A stretch of 64,000 bases of DNA from Aminipila luticellarii (GTDB lineage Bacteria > Bacillota > Clostridia > Peptostreptococcales > Anaerovoracaceae). Each line of letters starts with the position of its first letter. The first letter of the stretch is position 1. The notes under the pieces are model-generated. The model made no database searches. It was not told the origin of the DNA and saw nothing but the letters and a program-made list of their open reading frames with translations. Position numbers and translations under genes: made by a program. Positions 1 to 8,796 of this stretch are shown here, piece by piece. The stretch spans positions 2,232,001-2,296,000 of the forward strand of contig NZ_CP035281.1 of assembly GCF_004103735.1 (NCBI RefSeq). The letters run 5' to 3'.

Positions 1-661
1 TCTCTTTTAAATCCTCCAGCACCGAATGGTCTTCTTCTCCGAAAATAATGCGAAAAGTTTCTTCGGTCCGAAGCAGGCCGGTGGTATAAAAATCCGCCTC
101 TGTTACCTTCGGATAAATATCCTCTTCTTTCAGAGAAGCCACCAATGCTTTTCCTTCCTCCATCAAAGGCAGATCTGCCTGACCGTAATACCACCTTTTT
201 AAATTTCCCTCTGTGGTGCCGTGCCGAATCAGATGAATATAGGATTTAGGCTTTCGGGGCTCCGTATGAGCGGTGGCTTTCACGACTTGAGGAAGTCCGC
301 AGAATATTCGGGTGACCGTATCCGCTTGACCGCTGAGATAGATCAGGATCCGGCCGTTCATTTCCCGCCACGCCCGCAAAGTCTTATCCATGGGAACGAC
401 CCCCTGGGATATGTCGGCACATACAATAATTTTATCCTGAAGGTTTGATCGATTTGCTTCCAGAATATCTTTTGCTTCTATTCCTTGTTTGGTGCAGGCC
501 AAAGTGAACTGCTCCAATCCGTAAATCACCTTCTTGGAAAAGTCTATGTCAAGTTTTTCTTCTTCTCCAACGCAGTAAAAAATGTCCTGTTCCTTTATAT
601 TGAACTGTTTTTTTACGTACTCCAGCTTTCCCTGATATACGCCTCCAAATATGAGCTCCAT
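1..661 (-). CDS. CobU-like domain fused to histidine phosphatase (CobC-like), partial at window edge
   Basis: Reading the minus strand from an ATG at 661 gives about 220 residues open to the window edge. Residues 1-125 look like a CobU-type nucleotide-binding fold: a glycine loop GGVYQGKLEYV at the start, then VCADISQGVVPMD and a WREMNGRIL segment. From about residue 137 a phosphoglycerate-mutase/CobC signature begins (LIRHGTTEGN, catalytic His), followed by YYGQADLPL. CobC removes the 5'-phosphate of alpha-ribazole phosphate in cobalamin assembly. It sits 15 nt after cobS in the same direction, so it belongs to that operon. The N-terminal domain may be a degenerate second CobU; its activity is not established. 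The C-terminus lies outside the window. Confidence 0.75.
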   Translation of the reverse strand, partial: MELIFGGVYQGKLEYVKKQFNIKEQDIFYCVGEEEKLDIDFSKKVIYGLEQFTLACTKQGIEAKDILEANRSNLQDKIIVCADISQGVVPMDKTLRAWREMNGRILIYLSGQADTVTRIFCGLPQVVKATAHTEPRKPKSYIHLIRHGTTEGNLKRWYYGQADLPLMEEGKALVASLKEEDIYPKVTEADFYTTGLLRTEETFRIIFGEEDHSVLEDLKE

Positions 662-676
662 GTTTCGTCCTTTCTT

Positions 677-1528
677 TTATAAAACTGCCAGTGTCAGCAC
701 ACCTGCACATTCCGCTATGGTCAACGCATAACCCGCTATGTCTCCGCTCATGCCCCCAAGCTGTTTTCTTCCATACCGCATCATCATAAAATGCACAATT
801 CCGGTTACTGCCGCCGCAATTCCCACTATATAAAATTTTGCAATTACGAGATACTGCTGTGCCCGATCGCTGACAGGCAATAAATAGCCTCCAAATTCAT
901 GGATAATCGCCAGATGGCCTGTCAGCAAAGCTAACAGGAGCATGATACCCATTATGCCGATCAGTACGGCCTCATACTTTTTATTGATGTGCTCATCATA
1001 GCTTGCATTATACTGGCTGTGCCCGATGGGCCGGTATTTTAATACACCGTACCCGGAGCAGGCTCTGGATACCACAGGGATGAAAAGCAGTCCGCTCATC
1101 CTCGGATACAGATTCGAATAGCTATACTGCTCCAGCAGAGCCCATACAGCTGAAAACATCACGACAAAGAGCAGCACCACACTGATGACCGCAAAAGCAC
1201 CTACGTGAGAATCCTTTAAAATCCGTTGTCTCTCTTCCAGCTCACGCCTGGACAAAATCGCATCACAGCAGTCCATGAACCCGTCCAGATGAATAAATCC
1301 GCTGACTGCAAAAGGATAGATGGTCAGGGCGGCTACCTGTAAGGGCAAGGGCAGATGGAACAGATCCATTCCCTTATATAAAATATACCATAATACGCCC
1401 ATTAAAATTCCGATCAATGGGAAAAATACCAGCTGCAAGCGCCTTAAACCATTGTCCCACAGCTTGCAGGGGCAAGGAACTGCAAAGAAATTTCCCCATG
1501 CCATGAAAAAGGCTGTTACATATTTCAT
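677..1528 (-). CDS. cobS: Adenosylcobinamide-GDP ribazoletransferase (cobalamin synthase)
   Basis: A 283-residue polytopic membrane protein. CobS joins adenosylcobinamide-GDP to alpha-ribazole (phosphate), giving adenosylcobalamin (phosphate) at the membrane. Family marks are the conserved acidic loop HLDGFMDCCDA near residues 80-90 (Mg2+ binding) and RACSGYGVLKYRPIG near 160, plus several hydrophobic helices. The length is slightly above the usual 250. The start overlaps the end of cobU by 4 nt (ATGA), which implies translational coupling. With cobU and the phosphatase fusion it forms a nucleotide-loop assembly operon. Confidence 0.9.
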   Translation of the reverse strand: MKYVTAFFMAWGNFFAVPCPCKLWDNGLRRLQLVFFPLIGILMGVLWYILYKGMDLFHLPLPLQVAALTIYPFAVSGFIHLDGFMDCCDAILSRRELEERQRILKDSHVGAFAVISVVLLFVVMFSAVWALLEQYSYSNLYPRMSGLLFIPVVSRACSGYGVLKYRPIGHSQYNASYDEHINKKYEAVLIGIMGIMLLLALLTGHLAIIHEFGGYLLPVSDRAQQYLVIAKFYIVGIAAAVTGIVHFMMMRYGRKQLGGMSGDIAGYALTIAECAGVLTLAVL

Positions 1529-2103
1529 GCTTTAAAACTCCTTTTATACTCTATTACATTACCAAAAGAAACCTCTATGACACGCTCACAGATTTCCGCC
1601 AGCGTTTTGTCGATAAAGGCCAGTCCGCGCCGATAGTCTTCTGTCAGGACATCATACGCCGCAGCTTCCCCATATATATAATCCGATACAAATACCGTAT
1701 TTCCTGTGCGCACCGCAAATTCCCGCAGCTCTTCCGCTACTCTTTCAGCCGCTTCACCATCCACACTTCCATCAGCTTTGAACATTTCATTGGAAAGAAG
1801 AGCGGTCACACTGTCTAAAAGAAAAACGCCGTGCGGATCAGCCCCGTCTTTTTTTAAGTTCGAAGAAGACGTGTTTTCACACAGGCACCGGCATATGTTT
1901 TCGCTTTGCTCGACTGTCTTAAATCCCCAGCCTTCGCGTTCTTTCACATGTCTTGCAATGCGGGTCAGATCTTCTTCATCCGCCGGTTTCATGGTCGCCA
2001 CATAATATAATGCCGCATTCTTTTCATGCGCCATATCTCTGGCAATATTTTGTGCATACATGGATTTTCCATTTTTACATCCACCGCTGATAAAAACATT
2101 CAT
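1525..2103 (-). CDS. cobU: Adenosylcobinamide kinase / adenosylcobinamide-phosphate guanylyltransferase
   Basis: 192 residues. CobU phosphorylates adenosylcobinamide and then transfers GMP from GTP to it. The P-loop is SGGCKNGKSMYA at residues 6-17; YYVATMKPADEED and RIARHVKEREGW follow the family pattern, and VFLLDSVTALLSNEM matches the Walker-B-like region. The C-terminal FVSDYIYGE stands where the family has a 'VSNEVG' type motif. First gene of the minus-strand cob operon; the intergenic region with the permease gene (2104-2232) is divergent. Confidence 0.88.
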   Translation of the reverse strand: MNVFISGGCKNGKSMYAQNIARDMAHEKNAALYYVATMKPADEEDLTRIARHVKEREGWGFKTVEQSENICRCLCENTSSSNLKKDGADPHGVFLLDSVTALLSNEMFKADGSVDGEAAERVAEELREFAVRTGNTVFVSDYIYGEAAAYDVLTEDYRRGLAFIDKTLAEICERVIEVSFGNVIEYKRSFKA

Positions 2104-2158
2104 TTTTCTGTTTCTCCTACTTTAAAGCTGCATTCATGGGGTTTTTTACCAACTTTTA

Positions 2159-2187
2159 TTGTATCACAAAAGCCCCTATGATATAAT
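2159..2187 (+). promoter_or_regulatory. Sigma-A type promoter of the DMT permease gene
   Basis: TTGTAT at 2159-2164 and TATAAT at 2182-2187 are separated by exactly 17 bp. The hexamers lie 45 nt before the downstream start codon. Seen directly; transcription is inferred. Confidence 0.6.
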
Positions 2188-2232
2188 AATTTGTCTGTAG
2201 ATATTTTATTTATTTAGTAAAGGAAGTGCATT

Positions 2233-3171
2233 ATGAGTAAAAAAGTAAGAGCTAATATTTTACTTCTGTTGACCGCCCTTATATGGGGATCTGCTTTTGT
2301 GGCACAAATAAAGGGTATGGACAATCTTGGCCCGTTCTCGTTTGCCTGCATCAGAAATCTGGTAGGAGCTGTTTTTCTGATTCCGGTTATTTTTGTGCTG
2401 GATAAATTAGACCTGAATCATGCGCAAGAACCGGATGCAGAAAAAACAGAGGCCGAGAAAAAAGCAGAAAGAAAAATCCTGCTGACCGGCGGCATTGCCT
2501 GCGGCCTTGCCTTATTTGTTGCAGGTTCTCTGCAGCAGGTAGGCCTCATGTATACCACAGCCGGGAAAGGCGGATTTATTACAGCTCTCTATATTGTGAT
2601 TGTTCCTATTCTGGGATTATTTCTGAAAAAGAAGGTCAGACCAATTATCTGGGGCTGCGTGGCTGTGGCCGCCGTGGGTCTGTATCTGCTGTGCATCAAG
2701 GAAGGTTTCACCATCGGACTTGGAGATTTGCTGATTCTGATCTGTTCCTTTGGATTCTCCATACATATTCTGATCATCGACCATTTTTCCCCTAAAACAG
2801 ATGGGGTTCGTATGTCCTGTATCCAGTTCTTCATTGTGGGCATACTTTCGGGAATCGTGATGTTCGCTGTAGAAACTCCAAATCTTCACGATATTTTGAT
2901 TTCTTGGATGCCTATCGTATATTCCGGCGTTCTTTCCTCCGGTGTTGCCTATACCCTCCAGATCGTGGCGCAAAAAGATACCGACCCGACTGTGGCATCC
3001 TTGCTGCTCAGTCTTGAATCGGTATTTGCGGTTCTTTCCGGTATGATTGTCCTTCACGAAGTACTGTCCGGCAGAGAGATCTTAGGCTGCATATTAATGT
3101 TCTCTTCCATTATTGTGGCGCAGCTGCCTTCAAAAGCAGACCGGCTTTCACAGGGAAATCCTTCTGCCTGA
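2233..3171 (+). CDS. EamA/DMT-family permease
   Basis: A 312-residue membrane protein with about ten hydrophobic helices and two EamA repeats. The N-terminal LTALIWGSAFVA and the late segment LLSLESVFAVLSGMIVLHE are the usual landmarks of the 10-TMS drug/metabolite exporter group. A charged insert rich in Glu and Lys (residues 58-78) separates helices 2 and 3. The preceding GGAAG gives a Shine-Dalgarno site. Substrate cannot be read from the sequence. It stands alone, diverging from the cob operon. Confidence 0.8.
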   Translation: MSKKVRANILLLLTALIWGSAFVAQIKGMDNLGPFSFACIRNLVGAVFLIPVIFVLDKLDLNHAQEPDAEKTEAEKKAERKILLTGGIACGLALFVAGSLQQVGLMYTTAGKGGFITALYIVIVPILGLFLKKKVRPIIWGCVAVAAVGLYLLCIKEGFTIGLGDLLILICSFGFSIHILIIDHFSPKTDGVRMSCIQFFIVGILSGIVMFAVETPNLHDILISWMPIVYSGVLSSGVAYTLQIVAQKDTDPTVASLLLSLESVFAVLSGMIVLHEVLSGREILGCILMFSSIIVAQLPSKADRLSQGNPSA

Positions 3172-3185
3172 CAGCGGGAGAAACA

Positions 3186-5837
3186 TTATAATATATGGAT
3201 ATATTCATCAAGGGAGATGTCTTTTGCAAAGGCATCTCCCTTTGCTTGGTCGCAGCTCACCTTTGTCAAATAGGCTATTTCCGACTGTCTGGAGACCCCT
3301 GTAACGATGGACTTTGCATGGATAGACCGTGTCATTTGCAGGATAGAGTCAATCATTTCCGGGGGCCGGTTCTTATCCAAAATGTCCGGCTCGAATTTAA
3401 CAAAATCCACACCGGTCTTATAAAGTGCCTCCAGCGGCAGGTACCGTTCTTTATATTCTCCTATGATACAGTCGGAACCCATGTCATGAATACAGCGGAC
3501 GATCTTTTCTACCAAATGCTTTTTTTCAAACAGGATTTCTTCGGAAATTTCGAAAGAAAAATATTCTCCCGGAACGTTATATCGGTCTTTTATTCGCTGT
3601 AATTTATGGATGAAATCCGTCACATTGAAATGGTTTCTATGGAGTGTGATGGATATAGGCATGCAATTTCTGCCCTTGTCCAGATGTTTCCTGAACCTTT
3701 TACATATTTCTTCATAAATAAAACTATCTAAGCACATAATCAAGCCTCTTCGTTCAAAAACACCTGTATATTGCTGCGGCAGTAATGTACCTTTTTCTGG
3801 ATGCTCCCAGACAGCATAGGCATCCCCATTACATAGTGCTCTCGTTCTTAAGTCATATCGCGGCTCCACATAAATTTTAAATTCTCCGTTTCTAAAAGCT
3901 CTATACATGGTATTTTCCAGCTTTTTTTCAAATAATATTTTTTCCAGAAGCTTGACATCATAATAAGATATGATCACATTGTTCTTCTCTTTGTTTATTT
4001 CATTTTTCAGTGCCATGCCTGCCCGTTCCTTGGCCAAATTCAAATCCATGGTTATATCCCGTATGACGTAGACTCCGCATTCCAATTTAAAATTAGTCTC
4101 TATAATACATTTTCCGATTCGAACCAAACGTTCCTCCAGTTGACTTTCCCCTTCATATTTCATTAAGATCATCATATGCTCCGCATAATTCCTGCACACG
4201 ATCTCATCATCATCCAAATACTTGGATATGCCCAAAAATACACTTCGAATCAGTTCATCTCCCCGAATATGTCCGTAATTTTCATTATATACGCCAAAGT
4301 TATGCAGATTTGTATCTACTAAAGCATAGGAACACTCCATTTTACTGATGATTTCCTTTGCCTTCCTATCAAAGTAGTTCATGCTCATACCGCCGGTGAC
4401 CCCATCGCTGTAAGCAATCTCTTCCAGCAAGCCTTTCTCTTCTTTTATTCTTCTGGACTGATAGAATAAAAGAAGAATTGGAAGCGTCAAGAACATGGCC
4501 CACATCAGAACAGCCAGAATCAATATTCTCACGCCGTCCGTCCCAAGACCGCCTCCTTTCGATAAGCTTACTAAATATAGATCTTGAATGGGAAGGGGCA
4601 TGTACGCCGCAAATTTCTTTTTTCCGTCTGCCATAAAGGTAAAGGTTCCCGAACTTTTTTGTTCTAATGTGGCAGTCAAATTTGCAGGTCTGTATTCCGG
4701 TTCAATGATTCTGGGCGTTTGACTCAAATACTCAAATAAATTTTCCTGATTTACAAAAGAGGTTTCCGATTGCCTGCTCCACAAAATATTTCCGGCTTTA
4801 TCTATGATGACCATGTCGTACTTGTCGGAAGCTCCGTTAATAAGAGAGGCACTGCAAATTTTATTGATGTCGAAAATCGTGCCTATGGATTTATAAGGCA
4901 CCCCATCCAGGCGAAGTCCTGTGGCAGGCACAATATAATTGATCAAAGTGCTTCCGCTGAAATAGTCTGCTGTGACAAAGAAACCTTCCTTTGCACTGTA
5001 ATCCGCCCCCTCTTCCAGCTTGGTCTTATTGTCGGGTTCCACAGAATTTCCGGTATACAGGAGGTTTCCTTTTTCATCTACAAAAAATATTGCCTCATAT
5101 CCATACTCTCTTTTTTCTGCTTCCACGTATTCCATCATTTTATTTTTGGTCATTTGGGTTCCCATGCTGGAAGTTAGATTTTTAAAAGCAGAGAGATTAT
5201 GCGAGATGCAGTTTAACTGCTGTGATATAAACCGGTTAGTGCTCTTGCAGCTGTTCATGGCATCTTCGGCCGCTTTATCAACCTTTTTAGAATAAATATC
5301 TTGAAAGAAAATGGCGGAAAGAAGAATGCATAAAAGACATGTGACCCCTATGATAATTTTATATTTCTTCAAATCCTTTAGGTTATGATCCTTTTGTTCC
5401 TCAAACTTTATGTCAAAAGGTTTTACAAAAGGTTTATGGGGACGCTTCTCGAAATGCTCTTTTATGTAGACAAGCTGTTGGACTCTTTTATGAGAGATGT
5501 CTTCCAGTAATATTCTGATGATGTTGCTGCTGCTGCTTTCTAAAAGCTTCATCTTACATTGGAGGATCTTATAATCTTCTCCGGCGAACTGCACACAGAA
5601 TTCAAAGGACTCGTCGCTTTTCCCGGTGATCAGCATGTTTTGAAAATAATCAATGGAAAAATGCTCCTGAAGCTGAACCACATCTGTTTTTCGTACTCCA
5701 TATTCTACAAAGTATTGAAAATATTGACTTGCATCATAGGTTCTTCCTTCTTTACCATCTTTTATTAGAATTACGGTCATACTGTCCATATCTACTTCAA
5801 GTGTTAAGTAAAACCTTTCTGCAGTTTTCAAAACCAT
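3186..5837 (-). CDS. Membrane sensor protein with degenerate GGDEF and EAL domains
   Basis: 883 residues. The N-terminal 130 residues form a soluble PAS-like region. Hydrophobic helices near 158-178 and 433-455 flank an extracellular Cache-like sensor. A GGDEF domain follows with RGDEL near residue 525 in place of GG(D/E)EF, then an EAL domain whose signature reads GDAYAVWEH near 669 instead of E-A-L-x-R-W. The DDFGTG loop is replaced by GEYKERYLP. ExxE is partly kept (FSFEISEEI). The missing catalytic residues suggest neither synthesis nor hydrolysis of c-di-GMP, so a binding or protein-interaction role is more likely. Monocistronic. Confidence 0.8.
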   Translation of the reverse strand: MVLKTAERFYLTLEVDMDSMTVILIKDGKEGRTYDASQYFQYFVEYGVRKTDVVQLQEHFSIDYFQNMLITGKSDESFEFCVQFAGEDYKILQCKMKLLESSSSNIIRILLEDISHKRVQQLVYIKEHFEKRPHKPFVKPFDIKFEEQKDHNLKDLKKYKIIIGVTCLLCILLSAIFFQDIYSKKVDKAAEDAMNSCKSTNRFISQQLNCISHNLSAFKNLTSSMGTQMTKNKMMEYVEAEKREYGYEAIFFVDEKGNLLYTGNSVEPDNKTKLEEGADYSAKEGFFVTADYFSGSTLINYIVPATGLRLDGVPYKSIGTIFDINKICSASLINGASDKYDMVIIDKAGNILWSRQSETSFVNQENLFEYLSQTPRIIEPEYRPANLTATLEQKSSGTFTFMADGKKKFAAYMPLPIQDLYLVSLSKGGGLGTDGVRILILAVLMWAMFLTLPILLLFYQSRRIKEEKGLLEEIAYSDGVTGGMSMNYFDRKAKEIISKMECSYALVDTNLHNFGVYNENYGHIRGDELIRSVFLGISKYLDDDEIVCRNYAEHMMILMKYEGESQLEERLVRIGKCIIETNFKLECGVYVIRDITMDLNLAKERAGMALKNEINKEKNNVIISYYDVKLLEKILFEKKLENTMYRAFRNGEFKIYVEPRYDLRTRALCNGDAYAVWEHPEKGTLLPQQYTGVFERRGLIMCLDSFIYEEICKRFRKHLDKGRNCMPISITLHRNHFNVTDFIHKLQRIKDRYNVPGEYFSFEISEEILFEKKHLVEKIVRCIHDMGSDCIIGEYKERYLPLEALYKTGVDFVKFEPDILDKNRPPEMIDSILQMTRSIHAKSIVTGVSRQSEIAYLTKVSCDQAKGDAFAKDISLDEYIHIL

Positions 5838-6188
5838 ACGAAATCTCTCCTTGCTTAACTCTTAACGTCCTATAAAAAATTTGTCGAATTATGGGTATTC
5901 CTGTAAATTTATTCCATGTGCCATGCAAGTATCAATATAGCACTGAGACGTTGAAAAGTCAAGCCTTTGTTGTTTTTATTCCGCTTCTATAACTGGGTAA
6001 ATAAAGTTAAATAGGATGTATAATTATACTTTTTGTTGTTGAAATACAAAACTAATATTTTTTTGATTTGAACTTTCTTTTTTAAGATAAAACAGCAGGC
6101 ATTGCCATAAATCGGCTTTGCCTGCTGTCCATCTTGTCCTGAAATTTAAACACATTTTTAAAAGGAGAAAAGTAATTTCTTTATACGC
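5838..6188. other. Intergenic region, 351 bp
   Basis: AT-rich spacer. It holds the likely minus-strand promoter of the GGDEF/EAL gene (TTGATA at 5930-5935, TAAATT at 5906-5911, 18-bp spacing) and a terminator at 6092-6128 for the small gene to its right. No further coding signal was seen. Confidence 0.5.
6092..6128 (-). terminator. Intrinsic terminator of the small gene at 6189
   Basis: The arms ACAGCAGGCATTGCC and GGCTTTGCCTGCTGT pair with a short loop and two mismatches. On the minus strand the stem is followed by TTTTATC. Confidence 0.7.
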
Positions 6189-6380
6189 TTAATAAACCTT
6201 GCCGTTTTCCAGATAATCTTTGAGCTTTTGAGCCTGTAATCCTTCGCTTTTAGCAAAGTCTCGGAGGAATTGCTGCACTTCGGGATTATCCACTTCATAA
6301 GAAAAATCCATAAAATCCCGCACTCTTTCCTGAGTGTCCAGTAAAGCCTTCTTTAAATAATCTTCTGAATCAAATTTCAT
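6189..6380 (-). CDS. Small helical protein of unknown function
   Basis: 63 residues starting MKFDSEDYLKKALLD. I chose the ATG at 6380 rather than an upstream ATG because GGAGGTTAAT lies directly before it. The sequence is predicted to be almost all helix, charged and without cysteines or membrane segments. It resembles helical ferritin-like or spore-coat-like small proteins only in general character. It is transcribed alone with its own terminator. Confidence 0.55.
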   Translation of the reverse strand: MKFDSEDYLKKALLDTQERVRDFMDFSYEVDNPEVQQFLRDFAKSEGLQAQKLKDYLENGKVY

Positions 6381-6572
6381 ATTAACCTCCATAGCCGTTA
6401 AATTCATATTAGTTATTATCCTTCAATCCAAACAAATTATACCGGAGAATTCCAAATTCTTTATTTTTATCAGCAGGCCAAACACATGTAGGAATATATT
6501 TAGAAAAAAGGTACATACTTCTACTGTTTACAATGAAAAATCCAGGCAGGAGATAAAAAAGGGGTGATAAGG

Positions 6573-7763
6573 ATGCTATTAATAAAAAACGGGAAAATAC
6601 TGACTATGACCGGTTCAGTTATCGAGCCGGGAGAGGTATGGATCAAAGGCCAAAAAATAGTTGACGTGGGCAAAAATCTAAAGATAAGCGGTGAGGAACC
6701 CGTTCAAATCATAGATGCAAAAGATCTTTGGGTTTTGCCGGGTCTCATCGAGGCTCACTGTCATATCGGTATCACGGAGGAAAAAAAAGGATTTGAAGGT
6801 GACGACTGCAATGAAATGAAAGATCCCATCACCCCATATATAAGAGGACTGGATGCTATTAATCCCATGGATTCCGCTTTCCACAATGCCGTCAGCTCCG
6901 GAATTACTTCTGTCATGGCCGGTCCCGGCAGCGCCAATGTCGTCGGCGGGCAATTTGCTTTTATCAAGACCTTCGGCAGATCCATTGATGAAATGGCTGT
7001 TCTTCAGCCATCTGCCATGAAGGTAGCTTTCGGTGAAAATCCCAAATCCAACTACAACGAACTGGAAAAAATTCCGACTACCAGAATGACCATAGCCGCC
7101 TTATTGAGGGAAGAGCTTTATAAAGCGAAGCAATATCAGTTGGAAAAAATCAGCAGCCAAAAGTCCGGCGAACCTTTTGAAGTGGATTTCAGGAAAGAAT
7201 GCTGGCTTCCGGTCTTAAATAAAAAAATTCCTTTAAAAGCACATGTCCATAGAACGGACGATATTTTGACAGCCATACGAATTGCGAAGGAATTTGATTT
7301 AAACTTGACTTTAGATCATTGCACCGAAGGCTATTTAATTGCAGAGCTCATAAAAGAATCCGGCTTTCCTGCCATAATCGGTCCCGGATTTGCCTCCAGA
7401 AGTAAAATCGAAACGCAGAACATGGATTTCAAAAATGCTGGTATCTTAAGTAAAGCCGGCGTTAAGGTAGCCATAACAACCGATCACCCCGTATCCAGAA
7501 TTCAATATCTCCCGATCTGTGCCGGATATGCGGTAAAAGAAGGTCTTCCTATGGAAGAAGGATTAAAATCCATTACGATTAATGCAGCCGAAATCTGTAG
7601 AGTTTCAGACAGGGTCGGCAGCATTGAACCAGGAAAAGACGCTGATATCGCTATTTTTGACGGAAATCCTATGAACGTTTTTACCAACACCATTTATACC
7701 ATTATTAACGGTAAGATTGTTTACAGCAAGGAGCATTCGGATCATAGTGAAAAACTGCTATAA
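6573..7763 (+). CDS. Metal-dependent amidohydrolase, imidazolonepropionase-like
   Basis: About 397 residues. Starts MLLIKNGKILTM at an ATG preceded by GGGGTGAT; a GTG 9 nt upstream is also possible. The amidohydrolase fold is marked by LPGLIEAHCHIG (HxH metal ligands, residues 55-65), KAHVHRTDD near 225, LDHCTEG near 250, and ITTDHPV near 305. The C-terminus, ending in GKDADIAIFDGNP, completes the composite beta sandwich. It belongs to the branch of predicted imidazolonepropionase-like hydrolases that includes peptidase-like members; substrate unknown. No linked hut genes are present, which argues against a histidine pathway role. Single-gene unit ended by a terminator. Confidence 0.8.
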   Translation: MLLIKNGKILTMTGSVIEPGEVWIKGQKIVDVGKNLKISGEEPVQIIDAKDLWVLPGLIEAHCHIGITEEKKGFEGDDCNEMKDPITPYIRGLDAINPMDSAFHNAVSSGITSVMAGPGSANVVGGQFAFIKTFGRSIDEMAVLQPSAMKVAFGENPKSNYNELEKIPTTRMTIAALLREELYKAKQYQLEKISSQKSGEPFEVDFRKECWLPVLNKKIPLKAHVHRTDDILTAIRIAKEFDLNLTLDHCTEGYLIAELIKESGFPAIIGPGFASRSKIETQNMDFKNAGILSKAGVKVAITTDHPVSRIQYLPICAGYAVKEGLPMEEGLKSITINAAEICRVSDRVGSIEPGKDADIAIFDGNPMNVFTNTIYTIINGKIVYSKEHSDHSEKLL

Positions 7764-7777
7764 AGACAGCAGTTTTT
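7750..7777 (+). terminator. Intrinsic terminator, overlapping the stop codon
   Basis: AAAAACTGCT (7750-7759) pairs perfectly with AGCAGTTTTT (7768-7777). The TAA stop of the amidohydrolase lies in the loop. Could work in both directions, also ending the small minus-strand gene at 7794. Confidence 0.8.
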
Positions 7778-7793
7778 CATCAAGTATCCATCC

Positions 7794-7928
7794 TCACCCT
7801 CCTATAGGTTCAGAATCACCATATCCTCCGGGTACCAGACAATTTCCGTCCGCATCCTTTTCAGGGCAGTCATTGGGCCGTTTGCCGGTCTTTATTTCAA
7901 TCTTGTAATTTTTTTGCTCCTTTTTCAT
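7794..7928 (-). CDS. Small Gly/Pro/Lys-rich protein of unknown function
   Basis: 44 residues read on the minus strand from ATG 7928 to TGA 7794, beginning MKKEQKNYKIEIKTGKRP and ending in a Gly-rich tail (LVPGGYGDSEPIGG). A strong GGAGGTGC site lies 6-7 nt upstream. It has two cysteines (near 20 and 29) and no membrane segment. I do not recognise a family. It faces the terminator it shares with the amidohydrolase gene. Confidence 0.55.
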   Translation of the reverse strand: MKKEQKNYKIEIKTGKRPNDCPEKDADGNCLVPGGYGDSEPIGG

Positions 7929-8060
7929 ATAAGCACCTCCTCTTAACCTTTATATATATCTTTCTACAAAGCGGCTAAATTTATAGGTGAAAGAATATGG
8001 TTTTCAGAGACTTCATAAATGTAAAATTATTGCACATACTAAAAAACGGAGGTGATAAAT

Positions 8061-8237
8061 ATGGATTATTTAAAGAGACGGGACAGTAATGCAGAAGCTT
8101 ATCGAAAAGCACATCGTGCTGAATCCAGTGACAGTACTCAAAATAAGGTCAGTAACAAAAGCACTCAGGACTCACAACAGAGCACTGGAAATGCCAGAAA
8201 TGAGGCTCAAAATAGTCAGAATGCTAAATCAAAATAA
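8061..8237 (+). CDS. Small Asn/Gln/Ser-rich hydrophilic protein
   Basis: 58 residues starting MDYLKRRDSNAEAYRKAHRA. The ATG at 8061 is preceded by GGAGGTGATAAAT, an ideal ribosome site, so I prefer it to an ATA/ATG start 9 nt upstream. The second half is low complexity, dominated by Asn, Gln and Ser. Such hydrophilic small proteins are common among sporulation-linked proteins in Clostridia, but no known motif proves that here. Confidence 0.6.
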   Translation: MDYLKRRDSNAEAYRKAHRAESSDSTQNKVSNKSTQDSQQSTGNARNEAQNSQNAKSK

Positions 8238-8272
8238 ATTCTACTATTTGTAGCCTTAAAAGAAGCTGTATC

Positions 8273-8306
8273 AAATAGACACACTCGTCTATGAGCGTGT
8301 CTATTT
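8273..8306 (+). terminator. Intrinsic terminator, possibly bidirectional
   Basis: AAATAGACACACTC pairs with GAGCGTGTCTATTT with one G-T pair, and is followed by CTCTTTTCT. It lies between convergent genes. Confidence 0.75.
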
Positions 8307-8317
8307 CTCTTTTCTAT

Positions 8318-8704
8318 TTATTCCCTTGTGGGAACAATCTCCGTCCAGTATCCGTCCGGATCTGAGATGAAATAAATGCCTATATCCGGATTTTCAAAGC
8401 AGATTATTCCCATTTCTTTATGTTTTTTATAGGCTGCTTCATAATCATCCACTTTAAATCCGATATGACTCTCATTATCTCCCAGATTGTACGCTTCCTT
8501 TCTGTCTCTGTACCAGGTAAGCTCCAGAAGCATGGCATCCTGACCGCCCTGTGAATTGTCCGAGCCTAGAAATACAATGGCATAAGCTCCATCTTCCGCA
8601 TCTATTCTTCTTATTTCCTTAAGCCCCAATGCTTCTTTATAAAATCTCATGGATTTATCTAAATCAAAAACAGTTATACAGGAATGATATGCTGTGAATT
8701 TCAT
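8318..8704 (-). CDS. VOC-family protein (glyoxalase I-like)
   Basis: 128 residues with two beta-alpha-beta-beta-beta modules of the vicinal oxygen chelate fold. MKFTAYHSCITVFDLDKSM places a His in the first metal position; LLELTWYRD carries the Glu, ESHIGFKVDD the second His, and PDGYWTEIVP the C-terminal Glu. This H/E/H/E pattern fits lactoylglutathione lyase. In an organism without glutathione the substrate could be another thiol adduct. Single gene. Confidence 0.8.
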   Translation of the reverse strand: MKFTAYHSCITVFDLDKSMRFYKEALGLKEIRRIDAEDGAYAIVFLGSDNSQGGQDAMLLELTWYRDRKEAYNLGDNESHIGFKVDDYEAAYKKHKEMGIICFENPDIGIYFISDPDGYWTEIVPTRE

Positions 8705-8796
8705 ACGGTACCCTCCTTATGTTCATCCTACACTTTAATTTTTATTTTAATGATAGTTTAACATAAATTCTTTCCTTCTTAAACTACTATTTTATA

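Noticed and set aside
2104-2232. Cobalamin riboswitch before cobU
   Set aside because: Only 129 bp separate cobU from the divergent permease gene, and no B12-box-like sequence is visible.
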